NCBI GenBank assembly: GCA_045113315.1
Contig: JBGUIX010000006.1
Location: 248,001 to 312,000 of the forward strand
DNA length: 64,000 bases
Reading direction: 5' to 3'
DNA from: RUG13091 sp045113315
GTDB taxonomy: Bacteria > Bacillota_I > Bacilli_A > RFN20 > CAG-826
Shown: positions 36,249-44,711 of the stretch, piece by piece
Numbering within the stretch: position 1 is the stretch's first letter
Layout of the letters: the number at the start of each line of letters is the position of its first letter
Program-made: the position numbers and the translations under genes
Notes under the pieces: generated by a model
Told to the model about the DNA's origin: nothing
What the model saw: the letters and a program-made list of their open reading frames with translations, nothing else
The model's database searches: none

Positions 36249-37173
36249 CATTCATATTTTTATCAGAATCGCTACCGATATTTAGATGATGCTCTTTAGG
36301 CTTTAATAATATTGCTTCTTTAATTCTTTCTTTTAATTCATCTCCCACTAATCCAAATGTGTCTAATGATAAGGAAGAATGTAAACAAGGTCTTAATTTA
36401 CCATCCGCTGTTAATCTTAATCTTGAACATTTCTTACAGAAGGATTTTGATAATGGGGATATTAATCCAATATAACCATGACTATTACCGATTCTATAAA
36501 CATCAGAAACACCATCATTATGATCAAATTTAAGTTCTTTGCATCTATCTAATACGATTTGATTAGATATAAAACTTTTCTTATCTAATTCTTTACTCAC
36601 TCCGATAGGCATTAGTTCAATAAATCTTAAAGTTAATTCGTTATCTTTAGCGAAGTTAATAAAATCTAATATCTCATCGTCATTAAATTCACCGATAAGG
36701 ACAGTATTGATTTTGATTTTAAAACCTAAATCCTTAGCGGTTTTTATTCCTTCTAAGGCATCACTTAATTTACCTAAACGAGTAATCTTAGCGTATTTAT
36801 CTTCTTTTAAAGTATCTAAAGATATATTTAAGCGATTAACACCCGCTTCTTTTAATTTATAAGCAAATTCTTTTAATAATGTTCCATTGGTGGTTAAACA
36901 TATTTCTTTAATCTCAGGAATTTCATGAATATAGGAAATAATCTCCATTATTCCCTTCCTCACCAAAGGTTCACCACCGGTAATTCTGACTTTTTTAATT
37001 CCTAATTTAGCCGCTTCATAAACTATTTCTTTAATTCTTTCTGGGGACAAAATCGATTCATGAGTTAGTTTACTAACCCCATCTTTATGCATACAGTAAA
37101 AACATCTCAAGTTACATAAATCGGTAACTGAAATTCTTAAATAATCTACTTCACGATTAAATTTATCGAGCAT
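36235..37173 (-). CDS. moaA: GTP 3',8-cyclase MoaA
   Basis: 312-residue radical SAM enzyme that starts molybdopterin synthesis from GTP. The SAM cluster motif CNLRCFYC is C20, C24 and C27. A second cluster motif, CKKCSRLRLTADGKLRPC, lies near residues 245-262. The protein ends in the conserved Gly-Gly needed for activity (NEIGG). Its ATG overlaps the stop of the flavin reductase gene upstream. Together with MoaC it supplies precursor Z; MoaD and MoaE are not in this window. Confidence 0.95.
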   Translation of the reverse strand: MLDKFNREVDYLRISVTDLCNLRCFYCMHKDGVSKLTHESILSPERIKEIVYEAAKLGIKKVRITGGEPLVRKGIMEIISYIHEIPEIKEICLTTNGTLLKEFAYKLKEAGVNRLNISLDTLKEDKYAKITRLGKLSDALEGIKTAKDLGFKIKINTVLIGEFNDDEILDFINFAKDNELTLRFIELMPIGVSKELDKKSFISNQIVLDRCKELKFDHNDGVSDVYRIGNSHGYIGLISPLSKSFCKKCSRLRLTADGKLRPCLHSSLSLDTFGLVGDELKERIKEAILLKPKEHHLNIGSDSDKNMNEIGG

Positions 37174-37736
37174 TATTTTAATTTTAATCCCACTTTAAAG
37201 GCATCAGCGATTTCTTCACCTAAAACGATATATTTGTTATTAACAGTATCAAAGGTGATTGGCGCTAATTTCTTCACATCGATTTTATCGTTAGTTAATA
37301 TCTTTTCATCGACAGAGACATTAACGATCTCACCCACTAAAGTGCCACCTTCACCCATATTTCCATCTAAAGATACTAGTTTGCATTCGATAGTTAATGG
37401 ATATTCTTCAAATAATGGAGCGTTAACTTTGTTACTTTTAAATGGATGTAATCCCGCTTTTTCTAATTTTCTATTTTCACGAGCTTTGCTCACTAATCCG
37501 ACATAATCAGAAGCTACTACCGTATCTTTTGTCGCAAAAGAAATGGTAAATGCTTTATTTTTTCTGATGTTATCAGTGGTCACATGGCCGCTTAAAGAAA
37601 CGGTCACTTGATTATAATCATAGATTCCACCCCAAGCAGCGTTCATCGCATCCGCTTCACCGTTTTCATCATAAGTTCCAATGATTAATACTGGCATTGG
37701 ATATAATATTGTTTTTGCACCTAAATCTTTTCTCAT
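37173..37736 (-). CDS. Flavin reductase family protein (FMN-binding split barrel)
   Basis: 187-residue protein with the flavoredoxin-like pattern: LYPMPVLIIGTYDENGEADAMNAAWGG at the N-terminus, then VSLSGHVTTDNIRKN and a core beta-barrel with EYPLTIECKLVS. The fold binds FMN and transfers electrons. It is translationally coupled to moaA (shared stop/start), so it may feed electrons to the radical SAM step, but this is inference. AAGGAG precedes its ATG. Confidence 0.85.
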   Translation of the reverse strand: MRKDLGAKTILYPMPVLIIGTYDENGEADAMNAAWGGIYDYNQVTVSLSGHVTTDNIRKNKAFTISFATKDTVVASDYVGLVSKARENRKLEKAGLHPFKSNKVNAPLFEEYPLTIECKLVSLDGNMGEGGTLVGEIVNVSVDEKILTNDKIDVKKLAPITFDTVNNKYIVLGEEIADAFKVGLKLK

Positions 37737-37749
37737 ATTTAACTCCTTA

Positions 37750-37775
37750 GAAATAAAAGGACTATAAATAGTCCT
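37750..37775 (-). terminator. Terminator of the rimP-nusA-infB-rbfA operon
   Basis: AGGACTAT-aa-ATAGTCCT hairpin (37758-37775) followed on the minus strand by TTTTATTT, five bases after the rbfA stop. Confidence 0.88.
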
Positions 37776-37779
37776 AATA

Positions 37780-38109
37780 TTATTTATTCTTCAATAATTC
37801 TTCAATTCTCGCTTCTCTTTTAAAGCCTTCATCAAGGACGAAGCTAATCTCTGGAACACGTCTGGTATCCATACGAGAGGCTAATTCACTGCGTATGAAT
37901 CCTTTAGAGTGTTCTAAAATTTCCATGCTTTCTTTGATTTGATTTTCATTGATAAAGGAAACATAGACTTTAGCATAAGAGAAATCACTAGAAACCTTTA
38001 CTTCTGGAATTGTGACAAATCCAAGATGAGGATTTTTTAAATCAAATTGAATGATTTCCGCGATATTTTTGCGGATTAAAGTGGCAATTCTTTCTTGCTT
38101 ATTAGCCAT
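37780..38109 (-). CDS. rbfA: Ribosome-binding factor A
   Basis: 109-residue KH-fold protein for late 30S maturation. Recognisable parts are an N-terminal QERIATLIRKNIAEIIQ, LGFVTIPEVKVSSDFSYAKVYVSF in the centre and RMDTRRVPEISFVLDEGF near the C-terminus. Last gene of rimP-nusA-infB-rbfA, two bases after infB, with a terminator just beyond. Confidence 0.95.
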   Translation of the reverse strand: MANKQERIATLIRKNIAEIIQFDLKNPHLGFVTIPEVKVSSDFSYAKVYVSFINENQIKESMEILEHSKGFIRSELASRMDTRRVPEISFVLDEGFKREARIEELLKNK

Positions 38110-38111
38110 AA

Positions 38112-39953
38112 TTAATTACCTTTATCTTCCACCATCTCGTAGCCTTCGATAATATCGTTTTCTTTAATATCGTTATAGCCATCGAGTAAAATACCACATT
38201 CAAAGCCTTTTTTGACTTCTTTAACTTGATCTTTTTCTCTTTGTAAAGAAGCAATCTTGCCTTCAAAGACGATAATACCGTCTCTAAGTAATCTAATTAA
38301 TGATTGGTTCTTAATAGAACCATCCACGATCATACATCCGGCAATCGTCCCTAGTTTAGAAACTTTAAATAATCTTCTAACTTCCGCTTGACCGGTCACT
38401 TTTTCCACCATCGTTGGAGCAAGCATACCTTTCATCGCGGCTTGAATTTCTTCAATTAAAGCGTAGATGATGCGGTGTAATCTAATTTCCACTTTTTCTT
38501 CTTCCGCTTTCGCTCTTGTCTTACTATCTGGTCTCACATTAAAACCATAGATAATAGCTTTAGAAGCACTGGCTAATAAGACGTCACTTTCAGTGATGGC
38601 ACCAGAAGTAGCTCTCACAATATTAATTTTCACTTCATCAGTGGATAATTTTTCTAATGAAGATTTGACAGCTTCCGCACTACCTGTGCTATCAGCTTTA
38701 ATAATAATATTGATATTTTGAGTTTCGCCTTCTTTAGCTCTAGCGAATAGATCATCGAGACTAGCCGCGCTTGTGCGGTTCTTTTCTTTAGCCTCTTTAA
38801 TCATCTTACGTTTAGTGGCGATTTCACGAGCTTCACTTTCACTTGGGAAAGCCATGAATCGATCACCGGCTAAAGGAACTTCCGCTAAACCGATAACTGA
38901 AACCGGTGTACTAGGTGTCGCTAAAGACAAAATCTTTTTAAATTCATTAGTCATTCTTCTGACTTTGCCATAACTTGTACCCACAACTAGATAATCGCCC
39001 TCACGTAAGGAGCCGTTTTGGACTAATAAGGTCGCTTTCGGACCTTCATTTTTATCTAATTTAGCTTCAAGTACTGTACCCATCGCATAACGATCTGGGT
39101 TAGCTTTCAGTTCAGATAGTTCCGCAACTGTTAAAATTGCTTCTAGTAAACCATCAATATTTTGCTTCTGCTTTGCAGAAATTTCGACAGATAAGACATC
39201 TCCACCGAAATCTTCCACGACTATATCGTGTGCTAATAATTCATTTTTCACACGAGCCGGATCAGCACCTGGCTTATCAATTTTATTGATTGCCACAATA
39301 ATTGGGACTTTGGCCGCTTTAGCGTGGTCGATAGCTTCAATAGTTTGAGGCATAACACCATCATCTGCGGCGACAACTAGGACAACGATATCGGTGACAC
39401 TAGCACCTCTACTTCTCATAGCGGTAAAGGCTTCGTGTCCAGGAGTATCGATAAAGGTAATCTTTTGTCCATTAACTTCTTTTTGATAAGCACCAATTTC
39501 TTGGCTAATACCACCAACTTCACCAGCCACTAAGTTAGAATTTCTAACCGCGTCAATAAGGGTTGTCTTACCATGGTCGACGTGACCCATAATGGTGACA
39601 ACAGCTGGTCTTGGTTTTAACTTACTTGGATCATCATTAATCTCGACTTCTTCAAAGTTTTCAGCATTGACGATTTTCTTCTTTTCAAAATCGTAGCCAA
39701 ACTCTAAACAAATGGTTCCGATGAGTTCATCATCTAAAACAGTATTGATGGTGATCATTTTTCCTTGTAAGAAAAGGAATTTGATAATATCCCCGACTGG
39801 GACATTCAGCGATTTAGATAATTCGCCAACAGTGATCGCACCGGTATAGGTAAAGACGCCACCATTGACTTTAGTTTTCACTTTATCGCTAGTCACTTTC
39901 GTAGAAACGTTAGCTTCACGAACGTAACTGGGTTTGTTGTTTTTCTTGCCCAT
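38112..39953 (-). CDS. infB: Translation initiation factor IF-2
   Basis: 613-residue IF-2, short because the N-terminal extension is reduced to about 110 residues with one IF2-N type module (GAITVGELSKSLNVPVGDIIKFLF). G1 is GHVDHGKT (123-130), followed by DTPGHEAF and NKID. The C-terminal domains that bind fMet-tRNA are present. It places the initiator tRNA on the 30S subunit. It follows nusA directly; the ylxR and ylxQ genes often found between them are absent. Confidence 0.97.
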   Translation of the reverse strand: MGKKNNKPSYVREANVSTKVTSDKVKTKVNGGVFTYTGAITVGELSKSLNVPVGDIIKFLFLQGKMITINTVLDDELIGTICLEFGYDFEKKKIVNAENFEEVEINDDPSKLKPRPAVVTIMGHVDHGKTTLIDAVRNSNLVAGEVGGISQEIGAYQKEVNGQKITFIDTPGHEAFTAMRSRGASVTDIVVLVVAADDGVMPQTIEAIDHAKAAKVPIIVAINKIDKPGADPARVKNELLAHDIVVEDFGGDVLSVEISAKQKQNIDGLLEAILTVAELSELKANPDRYAMGTVLEAKLDKNEGPKATLLVQNGSLREGDYLVVGTSYGKVRRMTNEFKKILSLATPSTPVSVIGLAEVPLAGDRFMAFPSESEAREIATKRKMIKEAKEKNRTSAASLDDLFARAKEGETQNINIIIKADSTGSAEAVKSSLEKLSTDEVKINIVRATSGAITESDVLLASASKAIIYGFNVRPDSKTRAKAEEEKVEIRLHRIIYALIEEIQAAMKGMLAPTMVEKVTGQAEVRRLFKVSKLGTIAGCMIVDGSIKNQSLIRLLRDGIIVFEGKIASLQREKDQVKEVKKGFECGILLDGYNDIKENDIIEGYEMVEDKGN

Positions 39954-40013
39954 ATTAACACCTTCTTTCTTACTTAAAATATTTTATATTTTATTTAGTT
40001 TGAGATTTTAATA

Positions 40014-41696
40014 TTAACGATCGTCATCATCGTAATATTCATCATATTCGTCGTAATCGACATCCTCATCGTAATCATCTTCGTTTTCATTCTTTTCTTC
40101 TTCTTCCATTTCACGAAGTTCTTCTTCAGTATAGATGGACATTCTCTTCGCGTTAGAAGTATCGACGATAGATTTAGAGGAATCATCTTCACTAGTTTCT
40201 TCTTTCTTCTTTTTATTAGTAAATTTCTTACCTTTATTAGAAGATTTATTGCTCTGTTCAGATAATGATTTTTCAAGATCTTCAATAGAAGTTGTGGTTT
40301 TAACCTCTTTTTTAACTTCAACAGGTTTTTCTTCTTCCACTTTTTCTTCCTTGACTTCTTCTTTAGTTTCACTAGCTGGAGCTTCGAGTTTGAGTTCTTC
40401 TTTTTCACTCGCTTGTTCTAAAGCTTCATCGAGTTCTTCGTTACCTTCTTCTTCATAGACACGAGCTTGAGGTGCTACATAGCCTTCTGGTAAACCAGGT
40501 AAGACATCAGTAGTTGTTTCGTTTTGTCTATATTGAGCAGCAAGTTTCTCGTAAGCAGCTTTAGATTTTTGTTCTGCATCAAGAGCTTGAAGTTCTTCAT
40601 AGCTTTGGAATTCGATATTTTCTTCATAAGCTTCGGTTTCGGTTTTGATGTCGATATTAAAGCCAGTTAATTTAACCGCTAAACGGACATTGACACCTTT
40701 TCTACCGATAGCTAATGAGAAGGAATCATCTCTTACAATCACTAAAGCGGATTTATTTTCTAAATCAACTTTGATACCCACTACTTTGGCAGGTTTTAAT
40801 GATTCCATGATATATAATCCAGGAACATCACTATAAGTGATAATATCAATCTTTTCTTTGGCGTTGCCGTTACCTAATTGGCCGACAATCTTTTGAATTC
40901 TGCTACCATTAGGACCGATACATGCACCAGCAGGATCGATATTTGGATCTTCTGCATAAACGGAAACTTTGCTTCTTTCTCCAGCTTCTCTAGCGATGGC
41001 TTTAATGACGATTGTGCCATCATAGATTTCATGGATTTCTTCACTAAATAAGCATTTTAAGAATCCCTCGCTAGCACGGGTCACAATAATATGTGCACCC
41101 TTTGTGCCACTTGCGACATTATTAACAAATAATTTAATGGAGTCACCCGCATTAAATTTTTCATCGCCAATCATTTGATTGTGTGGAAGATAAACACTAG
41201 TTTTACCGATATTAACGGATAAACCTCTTTCATCCGCTTTTTCGACTTTACCGGTAATCATTGTGCCGATCTTATCTTTGAAAGTCTCAAATAAGACATC
41301 TTTTTCCGCTTCTGCGAATTTTTGTTTTAAGATGCTTTTGACACTCATGGCGATGGCTTTTGTTAATTGTTCTGGCGAGGATGGAATAATTAATTCGTCT
41401 CCGCTTTTGTATTTTTTACCATCTTTTAATGCATTAGCGTCTTCGACACTAATTTCTAAAAAGTCATCTTCTGGTTCCCCATCGATTACCTTTTTAATTT
41501 GATACATCTCGATTGAGCCAGTTTCCGCGTCGATATTGACACGAACGTTGTCATCTTCTTCTGTCGCTCCAATCGATTTCTTGTAGCCCTTAATCATCGC
41601 TTCTTTTAAAGCGTTGATAATGACTTCCTTACTAATTCCTTTGCTGGCTTCTAATTCGTCGATAGCCGCTAAGAATTGTGCGCCGTTAATAGCCAT
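40014..41696 (-). CDS. nusA: Transcription termination/antitermination protein NusA, with acidic extension
   Basis: 560-residue NusA. Residues 1-125 are the RNA-polymerase-binding N-domain. S1 (MITGKVEKADERGLSVNIGKTSVYL) and two KH domains (DPAGACIGPNGSRIQKI and FSLAIGRKGVNVRLAVKLTGF) follow to about residue 355. The remaining about 200 residues are an extra tail rich in Glu, Lys, Ser and Asp that ends in a run of Asp, Glu and Tyr. Most Firmicute NusA proteins stop after the KH domains. Second gene of the rimP operon. Confidence 0.95.
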   Translation of the reverse strand: MAINGAQFLAAIDELEASKGISKEVIINALKEAMIKGYKKSIGATEEDDNVRVNIDAETGSIEMYQIKKVIDGEPEDDFLEISVEDANALKDGKKYKSGDELIIPSSPEQLTKAIAMSVKSILKQKFAEAEKDVLFETFKDKIGTMITGKVEKADERGLSVNIGKTSVYLPHNQMIGDEKFNAGDSIKLFVNNVASGTKGAHIIVTRASEGFLKCLFSEEIHEIYDGTIVIKAIAREAGERSKVSVYAEDPNIDPAGACIGPNGSRIQKIVGQLGNGNAKEKIDIITYSDVPGLYIMESLKPAKVVGIKVDLENKSALVIVRDDSFSLAIGRKGVNVRLAVKLTGFNIDIKTETEAYEENIEFQSYEELQALDAEQKSKAAYEKLAAQYRQNETTTDVLPGLPEGYVAPQARVYEEEGNEELDEALEQASEKEELKLEAPASETKEEVKEEKVEEEKPVEVKKEVKTTTSIEDLEKSLSEQSNKSSNKGKKFTNKKKKEETSEDDSSKSIVDTSNAKRMSIYTEEELREMEEEEKNENEDDYDEDVDYDEYDEYYDDDDR

Positions 41697-41709
41697 AGAT
41701 AAATTCTCC

Positions 41710-42159
41710 TTAAAATTTAATTGCTAAACGTATTTTTGATATATTTGGTTTTGTTATATCAACTGTTTTAATTCTGGTTTTTACTCTATATTCAAGAGTA
41801 ATTGTTTCATCTTTTAGGCCCACCAGTGTGCCTTCATAAATATTTTCTCCCTCTATCGGATTAATAAGATGAACATGAACATATCGATTAAGATATTCGT
41901 TTAATCTTTCGATTTTTAGTTCTTTTTCCGCACCAAGAGAGGAAATATCTAAGGTATAAGAGCTATCAAATGGATTGATTTCATCGAAATATTCATTGAG
42001 TTTATGAGAAACATCAACAATGGCTTCCATGTCAATTGGTTCCACTCGATCTAAAACTATAGAAACTACTTTAGTGCCGTTTTCATATCTTTCGGATAAT
42101 TTAATTAATTCATATCCTAAGGAAGATACTTTTTCTTTCACTAACTTTTCTAAATCCAT
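41710..42159 (-). CDS. rimP: Ribosome maturation factor RimP
   Basis: 149-residue RimP needed for 30S assembly. The N-terminal alpha/beta domain has VVSIVLDRVEPIDMEAIVDVSHKLNEYFDE and the family block FDSSYTLDISSLGAEKEL (the Ser-Pro-Gly position reads SSLGAEK). The C-terminal SH3-like barrel follows. First gene of the nusA operon, with AGGAGGG before the ATG and a terminator-like hairpin in its leader. Confidence 0.92.
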   Translation of the reverse strand: MDLEKLVKEKVSSLGYELIKLSERYENGTKVVSIVLDRVEPIDMEAIVDVSHKLNEYFDEINPFDSSYTLDISSLGAEKELKIERLNEYLNRYVHVHLINPIEGENIYEGTLVGLKDETITLEYRVKTRIKTVDITKPNISKIRLAIKF

Positions 42160-42176
42160 CTTTCCCTCCTATCCCT

Positions 42177-42208
42177 TAAAAACAAAGAGTGGCCTCTCGG
42201 TCACTCTT
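42177..42208 (-). terminator. Hairpin with U-run in the rimP leader
   Basis: AAGAGTG-...-CACTCTT hairpin (42185-42208) followed on the minus strand by TGTTTTTAAGG and, immediately after, the rimP ribosome site AGGAGGG. It could terminate the upstream LRR gene, or act as an attenuator in the leader of rimP-nusA, because a TATACT box lies just upstream (about 42217-42222). Confidence 0.6.
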
Positions 42209-42280
42209 GTTAAAGAGTATATCACTTTTTCAAGTGCATAATGACTATATCACTAAGCACATGTACGTGCAACTATTTTT

Positions 42281-43351
42281 TTAATGATTTGGATTAACGG
42301 ATATCGGACCGTTATTACATAACACTGTGGTGGTCGCAGATTTATCTAACCAATTACTACCACGAGTTATATATCTCCATTGTTCTTTACTACCAGCGTA
42401 ATTGATACGTTTAAGTTTTGGGGTATTAAAGAAACAATTTGGACCAATTTTCTTCACTGATAATGGGATGGAAACCACTTTTAGTTTTAAACAGTTGGAG
42501 AAAGCGGCTTGTCCTAATTCTTCAATTCCATTAGGAATGGTCGCGATTTCAAGTTGGGTATTTTTCGCAAAGGCATGTCCACCGATAGAATCTAAACCAA
42601 GAGGTAAAGTATTACGAATGATACCATTATTAACTTCGTATGGTTTTGCCTGTTCGACGTGAACAATTTCAATATCTTCACGATAATATTTATTTTTTAA
42701 ACCTGCTAAATAGCAGATTAACATTACTAACCACACTAAACCTGCACTTCCAGCAATAATGATATTGGGCCAGAAGACATATTGATAAGAGGAGATAGAG
42801 CCACCGCTAATTGCGATTGATTTATCGATGGAATATTTTAAATAAAATCCTAATCTCCAAGAATCTAATAATAAGAATCCATTTGCTAATAACGCAAAGA
42901 AAGCGGTTAAAACAATGCCGTTAGGATGATTAGATTTACCTCTAAATAATAAAACTAGGCCTTGGAAAAATAGAATAACCGCTAATAAAGCGGATAATAA
43001 ATACCAGATAGCACCAGCATATAAATTTTCAACAACTAAATATTTTGCTAAGACATTACTCCTCAAAGAGGAAGCAGCGTTACCATTAGCGATAATTGCA
43101 TGCCAGGAGATGCCACCTTTTTGGAATAAGCCCATGATTAAGCTCATGGCGTTAAGTTGAAAAACACCATTTGTGAAATTTACTTCCGCGCTACCCGAAT
43201 TAGCGTTAATACCAACGGCGAACCATTGAAAGAAAAGGATTAAAACTAAAGGAATAGCAACAGAAAGCAAAGCTAAAATGCCAATAATTACATTAGCGGC
43301 ATTATGTCTTTTGATGATTTTGACATTAGTTAATATTGTGGCGTTTTCCAT
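42281..43351 (-). CDS. Four-TM membrane protein with C-terminal BspA-like leucine-rich repeats
   Basis: 356-residue protein not recognised as a named family member. Four hydrophobic helices lie near residues 20-48, 105-140, 145-172 and 193-220. From about residue 245 it has about three LRR_5-type repeats (LDSIGGHAFAKNTQLEIATIP, IEELGQAAFSNCLKLKVVSIP, VKKIGPNCFFNTPKLKRINY). By the positive-inside rule both ends would be cytoplasmic, which is odd because such repeats are usually on the surface. The start has a TAGAAT box ending seven bases upstream and no Shine-Dalgarno. Confidence 0.75.
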   Translation of the reverse strand: MENATILTNVKIIKRHNAANVIIGILALLSVAIPLVLILFFQWFAVGINANSGSAEVNFTNGVFQLNAMSLIMGLFQKGGISWHAIIANGNAASSLRSNVLAKYLVVENLYAGAIWYLLSALLAVILFFQGLVLLFRGKSNHPNGIVLTAFFALLANGFLLLDSWRLGFYLKYSIDKSIAISGGSISSYQYVFWPNIIIAGSAGLVWLVMLICYLAGLKNKYYREDIEIVHVEQAKPYEVNNGIIRNTLPLGLDSIGGHAFAKNTQLEIATIPNGIEELGQAAFSNCLKLKVVSIPLSVKKIGPNCFFNTPKLKRINYAGSKEQWRYITRGSNWLDKSATTTVLCNNGPISVNPNH

Positions 43352-43399
43352 ATCTTATATTCTAGATACCTTTTTATATAAATAAAAGTAATTTTATCG

Positions 43400-43744
43400 T
43401 TATTTACTAATTTTGATACCAATTGCTAATACTCCATGTTCCTTAATCATCTCTTTTGAATAATAAAGTAGCATGTCATTTGGATTTGCTATTTCATCTT
43501 CATCATAGCCAAGTAAAGACTTATCGAAATGTTTATAAAGCTCTTCAAAATCAGAAAATTTGCTTACAGAAGTGACGATGACTTTAATTCTTTCCTCACT
43601 TTGATTGTTCTTAAAGATGATAAAATCGCCATTATTAATTTTATCTCGATTATCTTTATTTAATCGCATTTCAATCTTCTTTTTACCTTGTTTGATCAAG
43701 TTAAAAGGAAGCGGATTTAAATTCATGTAATAGGTTTTAGCCAT
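43400..43744 (-). CDS. ASCH domain protein
   Basis: 114-residue protein with the ASCH pattern: PFNLIKQGKKKIEMRLNKD near the N-terminus, GDFIIFKNN in the barrel and a C-terminal hydrophobic strand. ASCH domains have a PUA-like fold and are thought to bind RNA or modified nucleosides; one group degrades N4-acetylcytidine. It follows the Sel1 gene by one base, so they are probably co-transcribed. No catalytic assignment is made. Confidence 0.78.
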   Translation of the reverse strand: MAKTYYMNLNPLPFNLIKQGKKKIEMRLNKDNRDKINNGDFIIFKNNQSEERIKVIVTSVSKFSDFEELYKHFDKSLLGYDEDEIANPNDMLLYYSKEMIKEHGVLAIGIKISK

Positions 43745-43745
43745 A

Positions 43746-44570
43746 TTAGATATTTTCGATTTGTAATTTATTAATGGCTAAATCAAATCCACCTTCTGCG
43801 GATTTTTTTAGCCAATATTCAGCTTTTTCTTTATCCACTGGCACGGAGATACCATTTTCATAATAGATTGCGACATTATACATCGCTCTAATATCCCCAC
43901 TATTTGCACCTTTTAAGTACCAATAGAAAGCCTGGGAATTATCTCTTTTAATTCCTTCGCCCTTGGAATACATTACTCCTAAATAGTAGAAGCATTCTTT
44001 CTCTTCTTCGTTGGCGCCTGTGTAGAAATAATTAAATGCATCTTCTAAATTCTTTTCTTCACCATATCCGTAATAGGCAAATGTGCCTAAACGATGATAG
44101 AAACCTTTTTCACCAAGATCTCCCGCTTTTAAATAACATTCTTTGGCTAAGGAATAATCTTGTTTGCAACCAATTTCATGTTCGTAGAAATAGGCAAGTA
44201 AAAGCAAAGCTTTTCCATATGATTCTTCCGCGCTTTCTTTAACATAATTAAAAGCTTGAGGGAATTGACCATGACGATAGTAATAGATACCGATATTGTA
44301 TTTAGCTTTGATATCACCATGTAAAGCCGCTCTTTCATAAAATTCGCGCGCTTTAATTTGATTCTTTTCGCATCCAATTCCTTTCTCGTAATAATAACCA
44401 AGTTTTCTTTCCCCTTCTGGAGAATTATACAAGGTTGATTTGTGGACATATTTAAAAGCCTTGTCCATTTGACCTTCTTGTCGATAGTAATCGGCGAGTT
44501 TGATCATGGCTTTCACATCGCTTTGATCAGCTTTGGCGATGAGTGTGAGAAGTTCTTGTTCTGTAAGCAT
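43746..44570 (-). CDS. Sel1-like repeat protein
   Basis: 274-residue soluble protein made almost wholly of Sel1/TPR-type helical repeats: examples are AIKLADYYRQEGQMDKAFKY, KLGYYYEKGIGCEKNQIKAR, YYLGVMYSKGEGIKRDNSQA and YNVAIYYENGISVPVDKEKA. About seven repeats are visible. Such proteins serve as scaffolds for protein contacts; no partner is obvious. GAGGTGA precedes the ATG, and it is followed directly by the ASCH gene. Confidence 0.88.
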   Translation of the reverse strand: MLTEQELLTLIAKADQSDVKAMIKLADYYRQEGQMDKAFKYVHKSTLYNSPEGERKLGYYYEKGIGCEKNQIKAREFYERAALHGDIKAKYNIGIYYYRHGQFPQAFNYVKESAEESYGKALLLLAYFYEHEIGCKQDYSLAKECYLKAGDLGEKGFYHRLGTFAYYGYGEEKNLEDAFNYFYTGANEEEKECFYYLGVMYSKGEGIKRDNSQAFYWYLKGANSGDIRAMYNVAIYYENGISVPVDKEKAEYWLKKSAEGGFDLAINKLQIENI

Positions 44571-44625
44571 ATTAAATCACCTCAATAATACCATACAACA
44601 AAATAATAAATATGTAAATAAAAAA

Positions 44626-44676
44626 TTTGTTAATTTTTTAAAATATTTTTCATAACCTATAATAAAAATTAACAAA
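44626..44676. repeat. Perfect 13-bp inverted repeat upstream of the Sel1 gene
   Basis: TTTGTTAATTTTT (44626-44638) and its exact complement AAAAATTAACAAA (44664-44676) flank a 25-base AT-rich centre. It lies in the space between the HAD terminator and the Sel1 gene, and could be an operator or an RNA hairpin in the leader. Confidence 0.6.
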
Positions 44677-44681
44677 ACAAT

Positions 44682-44711
44682 AAAAAAATAACTCCTCATT
44701 TTTGAAGAGCT
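44682..44711 (-). terminator. Terminator of the HAD phosphatase gene
   Basis: AGCTCTTC-aaaaat-GAGGAGTT hairpin with two wobble pairs, followed on the minus strand by ATTTTTTT. It begins at the TAG stop codon. Confidence 0.75.

Noticed and set aside
39995..40408. Lysine-rich 137-residue open frame on the minus strand
   Set aside because: It is a shifted-frame reading of the acidic, Glu/Lys/Asp-coding tail of nusA, with no ribosome site and no known domain.
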